Shown: in pieces, positions 24,962-33,525 of the stretch | How positions within the stretch are numbered: the first letter of the stretch is position 1 | Layout of the letters: the number at the start of each line of letters is the position of its first letter | IMG/VR virus record: IMGVR_UViG_3300033888_000029 | Span: 1 to 43,593 of that record | Source: a virus | Length of the DNA stretch: 43,593 nt | Reading direction: 5' to 3' (one strand) | Notes under the pieces: generated by a model | Told to the model about the DNA's origin: nothing | Database searches by the model: none | Seen by the model: the letters and a program-made list of their open reading frames with translations, nothing else | Translations under genes and position numbers: made by a program

Positions 24962-25867
24962 ATGCGCAAACTATTCCTGCTCTTTTTGCTGGCGCCGTTG
25001 GCCTTTGGGCAAAATGTTCGCTATGATGCGCCTTTTCCCTCTATCTCTTCGAGCACTTCAACACCCTATCTTCTGGCGAACATTCCGCCCAATTCCCCGG
25101 TTTTGGCTGTGTGTAATTCTCCAGCCAATGCAGTTCCTTGCACAAACTATGCTCAGGTTTTCACTTCGACCGGCGCTACATGTCCTTCAGGATCTCAAGA
25201 CACGCCTCAACCCCAGCCCTCGGCCTGTCAAAGCACGGGTGATGCCCAAGGGAATATCGGCTGGTGGGCTCCGCCGGGCCGCTACGATTACACGGTCTGC
25301 GTCGCGAATAGTTGCTTTGGCCCCTACACTGTTACTTTGGGCGGTTCGGGCGGCGCTTGCATCGGCGCGAATCCCGGAGACCTTTGCTACTACGACGGGG
25401 CGCATTGGACCGTCTTGACGGGAAACACTACGACTCCGCCAGCGAGAACAAACATTGTTTTAACTGAAGATGAAAGCGGCGTCCCAAGTTGGATCGATGC
25501 GGCCCTTGCAGTAGCGAAGAGTTGTCAAACCGGACTTGGCGACGGTTTGAACGCGATCCCGTCAGGAACGTATCCGCAATTTTTCTGTGTCAATAATTCT
25601 GGGCTTAGTTTGCAGATCACCGCGATCCACTGCTACACCGACAACGCCGGGAGTTCCACGCTGGACGCAAAAAACAATGCCGGAACCAGTTACCTCACCG
25701 CGCCGATCACTTGCAACAACACGAAAACGGGCGGGGGGCAAGCGGGATCATTAAATCTCACGATTGGGACAATCCCTAACCTTGATGCTGTTAATTTCAG
25801 TTTCATCTCCGACGGCGCTTCAACCCAAACGACTTGGACTGTCGATTCCACAACGTTGAGCCCATGA
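24962..25867 (+). CDS. Secreted-type adhesin candidate
   Basis: 301 residues. MRKLFLLFLLAPLAFG|QN is a signal peptide. The mature part has many Cys residues in pairs (CNSPANAVPC, CPSGSQDTPQPQPSAC, CVANSCFGPY, CIGANPGDLCYYDG), which fits disulfides formed outside the cytoplasm. GDLCYYDGAHWTVLTG resembles short strand repeats of phage fibres. Starts four bases after the preceding stop and overlaps the next gene by ATGA. Confidence 0.65.
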   Translation: MRKLFLLFLLAPLAFGQNVRYDAPFPSISSSTSTPYLLANIPPNSPVLAVCNSPANAVPCTNYAQVFTSTGATCPSGSQDTPQPQPSACQSTGDAQGNIGWWAPPGRYDYTVCVANSCFGPYTVTLGGSGGACIGANPGDLCYYDGAHWTVLTGNTTTPPARTNIVLTEDESGVPSWIDAALAVAKSCQTGLGDGLNAIPSGTYPQFFCVNNSGLSLQITAIHCYTDNAGSSTLDAKNNAGTSYLTAPITCNNTKTGGGQAGSLNLTIGTIPNLDAVNFSFISDGASTQTTWTVDSTTLSP

Positions 25868-26328
25868 AAACCAAATTACTGCTTGCGTTTCTGCTGCTCT
25901 GCTGTCTCGGCCTGTTGGCCGCAACCTCGGATGTGTACCTGAAACTGACCGGCGGGACCATGACCGGGCCCATCGTTGGCAAGATCGGCGGGCACCGCAT
26001 GTTGCTGACGACCGCCGGAGGTGCGCACGCTTCCGTCTCCGATTTAGGAACCGGCGATGCGCAACTCACCGATAACTCAGGCAATGGAGTGATCGTCGCC
26101 GACGGGATCATTTACGTTCGGAATGGAGGAAGTCAGATCGGCGTCGGTTCCGAGACCAGAGTTTCCGGTCCTTTCGCCATCTCCGATTCGCTGACGCCAT
26201 CCTCGGGAAGCACGGCCTGCGTGCAAGGTCAAATCGCTTGGGACCAAAATTTCCTGTACCTCTGCACTTCTGCCGGCCCTGCTGGGTCTGCGATTTGGAA
26301 GTCTGTTCCGCTGGTGATAGTCCACTAA
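25864..26328 (+). CDS. Short tail-fibre-like protein with signal peptide
   Basis: 154 residues. N-terminal hydrophobic MKTKLLLAFLLLCCLGLLAA is a signal peptide or anchor. LKLTGGTMTGPIVG (about residues 27-40) is the tail-fibre repeat motif known from many phage fibres, and the end CVQGQIAWDQNFLYLCTSAG, then IWKSVPL is a common fibre C-terminus. ATG 25864 overlaps the previous stop. Short for a fibre; may assemble with its neighbours. Confidence 0.65.
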   Translation: MKTKLLLAFLLLCCLGLLAATSDVYLKLTGGTMTGPIVGKIGGHRMLLTTAGGAHASVSDLGTGDAQLTDNSGNGVIVADGIIYVRNGGSQIGVGSETRVSGPFAISDSLTPSSGSTACVQGQIAWDQNFLYLCTSAGPAGSAIWKSVPLVIVH

Positions 26329-26335
26329 ATTCGCA

Positions 26336-27169
26336 ATGAGAAAACTTCTTACCCTTGCTCTCTTCTGCCTGCTGTTTTGCCTACTGACGACGGCGGGCTT
26401 CGGCTCGGCCACGCTGGTGCAGGCGAATGCGGGTGGAAGCGCAAGCGCGACATTCACGGGGGGTGGAACGCTCACCACGAATGCGGTTGGTTTCTCCAGC
26501 AACACGACACTCGGGAATCATCTGTTTCTTGTGGCGTGGGTGCAGGAGAGCGGCGGCGGCGAACTTACTGGAGTCGCCTACAACCACATCGCGGCTACGA
26601 CATCGGGTTTTTCCTGGGCGTGTCTCGGGGGGCCGTCTCAATGCGAGCAGGCATCCACTTATCAAGACAACGCCACCGCGACTAAATACGGCATCACGGC
26701 GGTTTACGAGATTGCGAACGCGGCGGTTATGAGCACGGCTACCACGACCGTAGTCACGGCGGTCGTTCCCTCTGGCGATCATTGTGTGGTTTGTACGTTG
26801 GAATTCAGCCTGTACGAGTTTGCCGGGGTCGGTGCCTACCTCTCGCCGTTGCTCGCCCCGGCGGGAAACGAAACCGGCACACCCACGAACCCGGCGCAAA
26901 CTTATGCCTGTACTCCCTCGCCGTGTTTTATGTTTTTCACGCTGATCGGCTATCCCGGAAGTGATCTAACCGCTGCATCCGGTTGGACGCTTGGGGTCAA
27001 CGCATCGGTTGCGACCATTGGGCAAGTCGTCTACAACCTTTCGCTCAGCGGTTCGACCACACAGCAATTCGTCGGCACGCTGGGGCTCTGGGATATGTAC
27101 GGCGCTCACTACGCGTTGGCTTCGCCGCCTTCTTCCGCCGTCCCCCGCCACCGAGGTTTCGTGAACTGA
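26336..27169 (+). CDS. Secreted-type beta-sandwich protein
   Basis: 277 residues. MRKLLTLALFCLLFCLLTTA starts a signal peptide (cleavage near GFG|SA). The mature part resembles the jelly-roll repeat of phage or host surface proteins: SSNTTLGNHLFLVAWVQESG, TGVAYNHIAATTSGFSW, VYEIANAAVM and the LYEFAGVGAY strand. The same overall plan is seen in the gene at 30313. It contains Cys pairs. Possibly carbohydrate-binding. Confidence 0.65.
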   Translation: MRKLLTLALFCLLFCLLTTAGFGSATLVQANAGGSASATFTGGGTLTTNAVGFSSNTTLGNHLFLVAWVQESGGGELTGVAYNHIAATTSGFSWACLGGPSQCEQASTYQDNATATKYGITAVYEIANAAVMSTATTTVVTAVVPSGDHCVVCTLEFSLYEFAGVGAYLSPLLAPAGNETGTPTNPAQTYACTPSPCFMFFTLIGYPGSDLTAASGWTLGVNASVATIGQVVYNLSLSGSTTQQFVGTLGLWDMYGAHYALASPPSSAVPRHRGFVN

Positions 27170-27170
27170 C

Positions 27171-27716
27171 TTGTGCAAGAGATTACTTCAACTCGCGCTG
27201 CTCTTGGCGTCTCTGCCCGTTTTCGCGGGCACGGTGGATCTGACTTGGACGCAAGGGTCTATCCCTCCCGACTGGCAAGCTTCCACATCCTACGTTCCGG
27301 GGCAAGTGATCTGCCCGCAGAGCGGGAATGCTGGCTCTTATGTCTTTTTCGCGCAATCGGGCGGCGGAAGTATGGTCAGCGGCTCGTCCGCTCCGACCTG
27401 GGTGCAGACACCCTTAACCCAAACCGCAACCGACGGTGGAATTGCGGATTGGATGAACTCGGGAAATACTTGCGGCCCGGTTCTCTCGAACAACGTCTAT
27501 CGCAGCACGACGAGCGGTGGACCTTACTCCGAAATCTATTCTTCTTCGAGCCCGATCACGACTTACTCCGACACATCGGTTTCTCCGGGCACTTACTACT
27601 ACGTGGTGACGGCAGTCAACTCGAACGGTGAAAGTCTAAATTCGAACGAAGTGACTGCCGTAGTGCCGGGATCTTCCACGCCGGTTTCGCGTTCCGGTCG
27701 AGGGTCCACCTTCTAG
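27171..27716 (+). CDS. Secreted-type FN3 protein with an inserted domain
   Basis: 181 residues from a TTG start. Signal peptide CKRLLQLALLLASLPVFA|GT. VDLTWTQ (residues 22-28) is the first FN3 strand; the rest of the FN3 fold resumes at NNVYRSTTSGGPYSEI (107-122) and continues to TYYYVVTAVNSNGES and SNEVTAVVP. Between them (about 34-98) sits a domain with W-x-x-x-x-x-YVPGQVI, then SAPTW and TATDGGIADW, a motif frequent in phage structural proteins. The C-terminus is Ser/Arg-rich. Confidence 0.6.
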   Translation: MCKRLLQLALLLASLPVFAGTVDLTWTQGSIPPDWQASTSYVPGQVICPQSGNAGSYVFFAQSGGGSMVSGSSAPTWVQTPLTQTATDGGIADWMNSGNTCGPVLSNNVYRSTTSGGPYSEIYSSSSPITTYSDTSVSPGTYYYVVTAVNSNGESLNSNEVTAVVPGSSTPVSRSGRGSTF

Positions 27717-27757
27717 CTTCTCTATCTCTCACAACAAAACCGAAAGGAGTCTCGTTT

Positions 27758-30313
27758 ATGCTTCTGCGCCGTTTCGCGTTCGTTATCCTCGCCTGTCTAG
27801 CCCTCGGTCCGCCCGTGTTCTCTCAATCGAAGGCAGGTCCATTCGTCATCTCGAGCTCCACCTCGAAGTGTGCGACCATCGGCACCCAAGGGCAGGCCAC
27901 CGTTTTCATCGACGTAACCGGGACTTTCTCCATTACGCTCAATCCCGAGGTGGCGATTGAAGGCGGCGCGGCGCGCGGGGCGCAAGTCTTCCCCACCAAC
28001 TCCTCGACCGCGCAGACCACGATTACCGCGGCTGGCGGTTACTACGCGCCGGTAGGCTCGGCAGACGAGTTTCTGGTCTGCGTCGGCTCCTACGTGTCCG
28101 GCTCGGCCACCATCCTTTTGACGGCCACGCCAGCGGTCAATGCGTCGATCTTGAGTGGGGGTGGAGGCGGCGGCGGCTCGATGGTCTATCCCGGCGCCGG
28201 GATTCCGAACTCCACGGGATCGGCCTGGGGAACGTCGTACACAAGTTTTGGCAGTGAGGCGGGAGTGGCGACTTCCGCCGATCCGGGGACCACGGCAGAA
28301 GTGCCGATGGTGGCGGACGGAACGCACGGGCAAAAGCCGAGTGCGAGCGGGGCGCTGGGGACGGGAGCTTTCCAGGCGGCGCCGATCATCACCGCCGTTA
28401 CTTCGCCGCTGGCAGTATCGGGCGGAACGGAAACCTTTGCCGCTTCTCTCCTAAACTACTCCGGCAACGGCAACGGATCGTCCGACAATTCCACCGCCAT
28501 GACCGCAGCTTGCGCCGCGAACTCGGAAGTGTGGTTGCCCGCCGGGGCGTTCGCCTTCACGTCGAACTATGCTCTGCCTTGTCCGCTGCATTTTGGGACA
28601 GGAGCCACATTGGTTGCGCCGACCGGAGTCACAGTGTCGGGTCTAGTGGTCGGTTCCGCACCGCCGAATGTGAAGATTCTCACCGTGGCTGGAACGGGCA
28701 AATTTACCCATGGCGCGGGTCAGACCGTGAACTATGCGGAATGGTGGGGAGTCACGGGGACCGCCGACTACACGCCGATCACTAAGGCGCTGGCGGCTCT
28801 GGTTGATGGCGGTACAACCCAGTTGCTCTGCAAGTCCTACACGATCACCGGCGGCACAGTTGTCTTCGCAAATTCTTACACAACGCTAAATGGTTGCGGA
28901 TATGGCCCACATCTCACCGTTTTCTCTACGGTACTAACCTCTGCGACCGCGACTGGTGATCTAGTTGACATGGTCGGTACGGGGGCAAACTGCGGAGCTG
29001 GGCAGCTTACGGCGCCCAATCTTACCAATCTCAGCGTCATTCGCACCGTGGCCCCTACCGCTGGCTATGGTGTCAATTTGACGGATTCCTGCTGGGCGCG
29101 AATTGAAAACGTGGAATTGAACGATGCCGGCCTTTCAGCCGAGTATCACAACGGAACGGGAAACTTTTACGGCAATCACGTCGAAATCTACTACTCTCTC
29201 TCCACTTCCGCGCAGCTCAACGGCGTTGACCTTGATAGTTCCACGGTGTCTAACAATGGAACAGCCCTCGACAATTACGAGGTAGCCGGTCCAGGACTAC
29301 ACGTGAAAGGTTTCTACGCCCACGGCTCATTGATTTCCGACATTTGGACAAAGGCGTTCCAGATTGACGCTCCCGACTATTGTTTTTACATCGACGGCAC
29401 TAGCGCCGGCGGAGCGCACGCCGCTAGCGACATACATTTGCTCGACAGCATTTGCGATTCCGCCGGCGTGTCGGAAATCCTGGTAACTGGCGTTGCCAAC
29501 ACCGCCAACGGAATGGTGGAAATCAACGGCGGGGAAGTGGTGGGCACGGGTTCCGGGCCGACGATTGACATCGAAAGTTCCAACGGGGTCAGTGTCAGCA
29601 ACATGCAGTTCCGCTGGTACGGGGCCGGGGCGACCCAGGCGGGCCTGTACATCAATGGCGGCGGCGGCAATGCAGTCAATGGAAACATTTTCAACGGCGG
29701 AACGACTTCCGGCAATCCCATCTTGCTTAACGCCACGGCGGACAACGCGATTGTCGGCAACACAATCTGGCAGAAGAGCTCAGCCACCACCACCATGATC
29801 GCGTTAACCGGGGCGACTTACAACGCCATCACCGGCAACAGCCTTTACGGCTACGCGACCGATGGCATCACTGCCGACGGCTCCTCTAACTACAACAAGA
29901 TTTATCCGAACGTCATCGACCCGACGCACATCACGACGCCCTACACAGACGCCGGGACGGGCAATGTGTTCGCGCCGACTGTTACTTATGGGAACTGTGC
30001 GGCGGCCGGTTCGGGCGCGAATCCCTCGATAGCAGCGTGCGGTGCAAATCCCTCGGGGGCGTTCTCTTGTGCGACCAATGCCTCGACCGGAACCTGTCAG
30101 GTGAATACATCGGTGGTGACCGCAAACAGCCGTATCTTCGTGCAACCAAGTGTGGGCGAAGGCAGCAACTTAAGCGTTACCTGTAATGCCAGCGCCGATA
30201 CCGGATTAACTGCACCACGCTTGCTGTCGAAGAACGCGAGCACAAGTTTTACCATCAACTTAGGGACGTTCACGGCGAACCCGCTATGCTTCGACTACTT
30301 CATTGTGAACTAA
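27758..30313 (+). CDS. Beta-helix tailspike-like protein with signal peptide
   Basis: 851 residues, AAAGGAG before ATG 27758. Residues 1-22 form a signal peptide (LRRFAFVILACLALGPPVFS|QS). After a beta domain and a Gly-rich linker, residues from about 233 show the pectate-lyase-fold entry NYSGNGNGSSDNSTAMTAAC, then EVWLPAGAF. A right-handed beta helix follows with repeated N-x-(I/V)-x-G-N turns (NAIVGNTIW, NAITGNSLY). Such spikes bind or cut surface polysaccharide; active-site acids cannot be assigned. C-terminal domain with three Cys (CATNASTGTCQ, CNASADTG). Confidence 0.8.
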   Translation: MLLRRFAFVILACLALGPPVFSQSKAGPFVISSSTSKCATIGTQGQATVFIDVTGTFSITLNPEVAIEGGAARGAQVFPTNSSTAQTTITAAGGYYAPVGSADEFLVCVGSYVSGSATILLTATPAVNASILSGGGGGGGSMVYPGAGIPNSTGSAWGTSYTSFGSEAGVATSADPGTTAEVPMVADGTHGQKPSASGALGTGAFQAAPIITAVTSPLAVSGGTETFAASLLNYSGNGNGSSDNSTAMTAACAANSEVWLPAGAFAFTSNYALPCPLHFGTGATLVAPTGVTVSGLVVGSAPPNVKILTVAGTGKFTHGAGQTVNYAEWWGVTGTADYTPITKALAALVDGGTTQLLCKSYTITGGTVVFANSYTTLNGCGYGPHLTVFSTVLTSATATGDLVDMVGTGANCGAGQLTAPNLTNLSVIRTVAPTAGYGVNLTDSCWARIENVELNDAGLSAEYHNGTGNFYGNHVEIYYSLSTSAQLNGVDLDSSTVSNNGTALDNYEVAGPGLHVKGFYAHGSLISDIWTKAFQIDAPDYCFYIDGTSAGGAHAASDIHLLDSICDSAGVSEILVTGVANTANGMVEINGGEVVGTGSGPTIDIESSNGVSVSNMQFRWYGAGATQAGLYINGGGGNAVNGNIFNGGTTSGNPILLNATADNAIVGNTIWQKSSATTTMIALTGATYNAITGNSLYGYATDGITADGSSNYNKIYPNVIDPTHITTPYTDAGTGNVFAPTVTYGNCAAAGSGANPSIAACGANPSGAFSCATNASTGTCQVNTSVVTANSRIFVQPSVGEGSNLSVTCNASADTGLTAPRLLSKNASTSFTINLGTFTANPLCFDYFIVN

Positions 30314-31083
30314 TGAAACGATTACTCATTTTCGCGTTTTTCGCGCTCTCTTGCCCGTTGTGGGGCCAATGCACGCTGCCCTGTGTGGTGTCCACTTACC
30401 AGCCAGCGGCAGGAGCTCTTGGGCCGACTTCCACCTCGGCCATTGATACCACCGGGGCGAATTTCATTATCATCGCGGCAGGGGGCTTCAACGGCGCTGG
30501 GTCTATCGTGGACGGGCTTACGGGCTGCGGTGGTCCATGTAACACTTGGACGCCACTTACCGTCTACACAAATACTCCCCTCTCCGTGGGAATCAAACTC
30601 TGGTACTGCGTAAACCCAACGGTTGGACCCGGCCATGTATTTGAGTACGTCAACACTGGTGGTTTTCCGGCCTTAGCCGTCGCCGCCTTCAACCACATCT
30701 TGACGACTTCACCCTTTGATGTGCAGAACGGAGCCATACCGGGCAGCGGCGGTACAACGGTGCAGCCGGGGAGCATCACTCCTAATCACGACGGCGAACT
30801 AATTGTGGCCGGGGTTTTTTACTACGGCACAACGACACTACCGACGATCAACGACGGCTTCAGTATCACCGCCAATTCCGTATTCAATGGCGGCGTAAGT
30901 TACGCCTTCGCCTTGGCTTACTACGTGCAAACGACTGCCGCCGCCATCAACCCCACTTGGACGAACTCGCAATCGCAAACCGGATATGCGGCGGCCATCG
31001 CTTCTTTCCAGCCCGCGCCCGCTGCAACCGGGAAGTGTGCGACGTGTGATCTGTCGCGGTTGGAGTACCCTAACTCGCCATGA
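30313..31083 (+). CDS. Secreted-type beta-sandwich protein
   Basis: 256 residues. ATG 30313 overlaps the preceding TAA. Signal peptide MKRLLIFAFFALSCPLWG|QC. The mature part (TSAIDTTGANFIIIAAGGFN, CGGPCNTWTPLTVY, VGIKLWYCVNPTVGPGHVFE, AVAAFNHI) matches in plan the protein at 26336: a jelly-roll-like domain with Cys pairs. The C-terminus has CATCDLSRLEY. Last of the signal-peptide genes; overlaps the lysin gene by ATGA. Confidence 0.65.
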   Translation: MKRLLIFAFFALSCPLWGQCTLPCVVSTYQPAAGALGPTSTSAIDTTGANFIIIAAGGFNGAGSIVDGLTGCGGPCNTWTPLTVYTNTPLSVGIKLWYCVNPTVGPGHVFEYVNTGGFPALAVAAFNHILTTSPFDVQNGAIPGSGGTTVQPGSITPNHDGELIVAGVFYYGTTTLPTINDGFSITANSVFNGGVSYAFALAYYVQTTAAAINPTWTNSQSQTGYAAAIASFQPAPAATGKCATCDLSRLEYPNSP

Positions 31084-31541
31084 CCCCCGCACAGAAAGCC
31101 TTTCTCAATCGCGCCTACGAAGCCGCAAAAGAAGCGGGCCACATCTTCCCGGAGATGGCGGCCTGTGAGTGCGCACTGGAAAGTGGCTACGGTAAATCGG
31201 TTCTCGCGCAAAGTTGCAATTTGTTCGGCATGAAAAAACACGCGCACGAATTTTATCCGACAGTGAGCCTGCCGACCAAAGAATGCTTGGATGGGAGATG
31301 GGTCGCACTGAATTCCTCGTTCATCGCCTACCCCGACTGGGCGGCCTGTTTCCGGGATCGCATGGAAACCCTGAAACGTCTCGCCCCGTTCTACCCGCAT
31401 TACAAGGCAGCGTTGGAAGCAAAATCGCCGGAAGATTACGTCGAACAAGTGAGCCAAACATGGTCTACCGATCCACACCGGGCACAATCGTGTTGTCAAA
31501 TCTACCACGAGATGTCGAGCGACTGGAATGCCAACGCGTGA
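31080..31541 (+). CDS. Endolysin: glucosaminidase-type peptidoglycan hydrolase
   Basis: 153 residues. CECALESGYGKSVLAQSCNL, then FGMKKHAHEF is the motif of GH73/FlgJ-type N-acetylglucosaminidases, with Glu34 in the E-S-G-(Y/W)-G-x-S context as the likely catalytic acid. The single-domain length fits a Gram-negative phage lysin. There is no signal peptide or anchor helix, so export should depend on a holin, in contrast to the seven genes before it. It opens the lysis group. Confidence 0.85.
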   Translation: MTPAQKAFLNRAYEAAKEAGHIFPEMAACECALESGYGKSVLAQSCNLFGMKKHAHEFYPTVSLPTKECLDGRWVALNSSFIAYPDWAACFRDRMETLKRLAPFYPHYKAALEAKSPEDYVEQVSQTWSTDPHRAQSCCQIYHEMSSDWNANA

Positions 31542-31819
31542 GTCTCAAGCCGAGCATCAAAGCACTGATGGAACCATTAAGCGCGCACAAGTCCCCGTTG
31601 CAGCGGGTGTTTGTCGAAATAAGAAACAAGCTCCAGGTCATCGAGGCTCTCTGCGAGGAACAGGCTGTGCATGGGGCAGTCTTGCAGATTGATATGCTGC
31701 TCACCAAAATTCAGGGAATCGCGCACTGTCCTCTGGACAAAGATTGTCCGGTGCGGACGATGACGTTCAACCTGGCCAAGCCCAAACCGAAACGCAAACA
31801 CAAGGAAAAGAAACCATGA
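31538..31819 (+). CDS. Small protein of the lysis region
   Basis: 93 residues from GTG 31538, overlapping the preceding stop (GTGA); an internal ATG at 31568 would give 83. Helical body (SPLQRVFVEIRNKLQVIEAL) with a basic tail (KPKPKRKHKEKKP) and two Cys pairs (CEEQ, CPLDKDCP). No membrane segment. It precedes the holin candidate and overlaps it by ATGA. Unknown. Confidence 0.55.
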   Translation: MSLKPSIKALMEPLSAHKSPLQRVFVEIRNKLQVIEALCEEQAVHGAVLQIDMLLTKIQGIAHCPLDKDCPVRTMTFNLAKPKPKRKHKEKKP

Positions 31820-32076
31820 AAGCAGCCTGGACCTACATAACTACTAATTGGAAGACAAGCTTGTTCGGCTTGTGTGCATTTATCATGTCCGTCCCGCAGG
31901 GGGTGACCGCGTTGCATCAGTTGCAGGCGGGGCAAAAAGTCGATTGGTTGGGAACCGCGCTCTGTTTGCTGATTGCAGCCGTCGGGCTAGCCGCGAAGGA
32001 TGCGAGCACGCACTCCACCCAGTTGCAGGTGGCCAAGGCTACATCCGATGCCATCGTCAATGGGAATGGAAAATAG
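31816..32076 (+). CDS. Holin candidate
   Basis: 86 residues, AAGGAAAAG before ATG 31816. Two hydrophobic segments (TSLFGLCAFIMSVPQGVTAL, residues 14-33, and WLGTALCLLIAAVGLAAKDA, 44-63) separated by a short polar turn. This two-segment form with GL-x-AKDA after the second is common in small phage membrane proteins near lysins. Best candidate for releasing the leaderless endolysin. Confidence 0.6.
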   Translation: MKAAWTYITTNWKTSLFGLCAFIMSVPQGVTALHQLQAGQKVDWLGTALCLLIAAVGLAAKDASTHSTQLQVAKATSDAIVNGNGK

Positions 32077-32440
32077 TCCGGTGACGCCCAGTCTTAAGTT
32101 CGACGGCTCCATCAACCTCGGCAACCTGATCTCGCTCGGGTTGCTCTTGCTTGCGCTCGTCGGCGCGTGGCACGCTTTGGATACAAAGATTACCGTGCTC
32201 CAATTGCAGGCGGTTGACGCCAAGGCGGATCATGCCACACTGGAAACGCTGAAGGCGATTATCGGGAACAAAATTCCGGACACGCTTCCCATGCTGCTTA
32301 ACACCAAGAGTCAAACCTCCGTAGTGCATACCTTCGGCCAAAAGATGTTCGAAGCGGGCGTGGCGGCGGACGCGGCGGAGATGCCGAGAGGTCCGGGCAC
32401 GCCAGTCCCGACCGCGCCAGTTGCAACCGAGAAAAAGTAA
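32060..32440 (+). CDS. Membrane-anchored protein, spanin or holin candidate
   Basis: 126 residues from ATG 32060 (or 32066). It overlaps the holin candidate in another frame. FDGSINLGNLISLGLLLLAL (residues 14-33) is a single membrane segment in a context (FD-x-(T/S)-INLG) seen in phage proteins near lysis genes. A helical segment (TKITVLQLQAVDAKADHATL) and a disordered Pro-rich C-terminus follow. The topology would suit an inner-membrane spanin, but no partner lipoprotein is visible. Confidence 0.55.
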   Translation: MGMENSPVTPSLKFDGSINLGNLISLGLLLLALVGAWHALDTKITVLQLQAVDAKADHATLETLKAIIGNKIPDTLPMLLNTKSQTSVVHTFGQKMFEAGVAADAAEMPRGPGTPVPTAPVATEKK

Positions 32441-32776
32441 GTGGACCCGTTTCAAGGTCTCGCCTCGCTGATTCTCGGCAAGCTGAAAGAGTCCCTGATC
32501 GGACTCTGGCTGAAATTCCTCTTTGAGATGGCGTTCTCCGGCCTAGTCAGCTTCTTGCTCGTTTGGGGCTCGGTTCTCGTCTCCAGCCGAAACTGGGCGC
32601 TGGCGGCGGGTTCTGGCGGGATAACTGCCGCCGTGTGTATGACGGTGTTATTTCGCAAAGAAGCCTCTCGCTTGACTCGTGGAATGCTGGTCGTGTTGCC
32701 TGAGTTAGAAGCAAATAAAGAACTTACTACCGACTTACTAACTATCCAAAAATCAGATAAGGAGCAAAAACCATGA
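32441..32776 (+). CDS. Small membrane protein
   Basis: 111 residues from a GTG directly after the preceding stop. Hydrophobic segments FEMAFSGLVSFLLVWGSVLV (about residues 28-47) and AAGSGGITAAVCMTVLF (55-71); amphipathic N-terminus; polar C-terminal helix ending KSDKEQKP. Could be a second holin or antiholin. Overlaps the next start by ATGA. Confidence 0.55.
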   Translation: MDPFQGLASLILGKLKESLIGLWLKFLFEMAFSGLVSFLLVWGSVLVSSRNWALAAGSGGITAAVCMTVLFRKEASRLTRGMLVVLPELEANKELTTDLLTIQKSDKEQKP

Positions 32777-33135
32777 GCAAGTTCGTCTCGAAACTCGAAG
32801 CCATCGCCAAGGATTTCAACCGGGGCATTCTGAAAATTCTGCCCTGGGCGGAAAAAGCGGAGCCGGAAATTGACGCTTTGGTCCCCGCGCTCGGGCCTGC
32901 CTACAATTCCACCGTTACCGCGATCGCCTTGGCGGAACAGAACGGGGCTGCGGTCGGAGCATCCGGCACCGGCCCACAAAAAGCCGCCGCCGTGATTGCG
33001 CTGGTTGGGAACCTGGTGCAGACGGAGTTGAAGACCGCCGGCCAGCCCTCGACCGCCGCCGACGTTCAGAAGTATGTACAGTCGGTGTACACTGTCCTCA
33101 GCACGGCCCCGAGTAGCGCCGCGCCCAGCGCCTAA
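32773..33135 (+). CDS. Conserved small protein next to lysis genes
   Basis: 120 residues, AAGGAG before ATG 32773. ILKILPWAEKAEPEIDALVP, then GPAYNSTVTAI is the recognisable part; the rest is Ala-rich and helical. A degenerate copy of the same sequence lies inverted at 41269-41579. No catalytic motif; function unknown to me. Overlaps the next gene by TAATG. Confidence 0.7.
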   Translation: MSKFVSKLEAIAKDFNRGILKILPWAEKAEPEIDALVPALGPAYNSTVTAIALAEQNGAAVGASGTGPQKAAAVIALVGNLVQTELKTAGQPSTAADVQKYVQSVYTVLSTAPSSAAPSA

Positions 33136-33386
33136 TGTCCAAGCAACTCAAATCCGTCGCCGAACTCTATGCCGAATACGAATCTCAGCGCGAGCAGGGC
33201 AAACTCTTCTACGAGAAGGCCGACACCATCCTCGCAAAATTGGTGCGCACCTGGAAGAAAGACAAATCGGCGAAGATCGACGACAAGCACACGCTCGAAA
33301 TCGAAGACAGCTTCCGGGGGCAGGTGAAAGCCTTCGCCCCCGCCTTCGCTCACAGGTACAAATTGAAGTCCAAAGCCATTGACTAA
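33135..33386 (+). CDS. Small charged protein, unknown function
   Basis: 83 residues starting MSKQLKSVAELYAEYESQRE, rich in Lys, Glu and aromatic residues, predicted helix with a short beta part (HTLEIEDSFRG). It is the last gene of the late operon. No family recognised. Confidence 0.6.
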   Translation: MSKQLKSVAELYAEYESQREQGKLFYEKADTILAKLVRTWKKDKSAKIDDKHTLEIEDSFRGQVKAFAPAFAHRYKLKSKAID

Positions 33387-33484
33387 GAAGTAACTAGCCC
33401 AACTTTATTTTCCCCTTCATCCTCCGCTTCAACTCCTCCCGCCTCGCCCGCAGAAACACGCATCTAAGTCGTTCTTTTCCGAGA

Positions 33485-33514
33485 TTTCCACAGCGTTTTC
33501 ACAGCTATTCACAG
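33485..33514 (+). repeat. Three DnaA-box-like direct repeats
   Basis: TTTCCACAG (33485-33493), TTTTCACAG (33496-33504) and TATTCACAG (33506-33514) follow each other at 10 to 11 bases, one helical turn. Each resembles the DnaA box TTATCCACA at six or seven of nine positions. Phase and strand are the same for all three. Confidence 0.5.
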
Positions 33515-33525
33515 GCTGAACGTCA

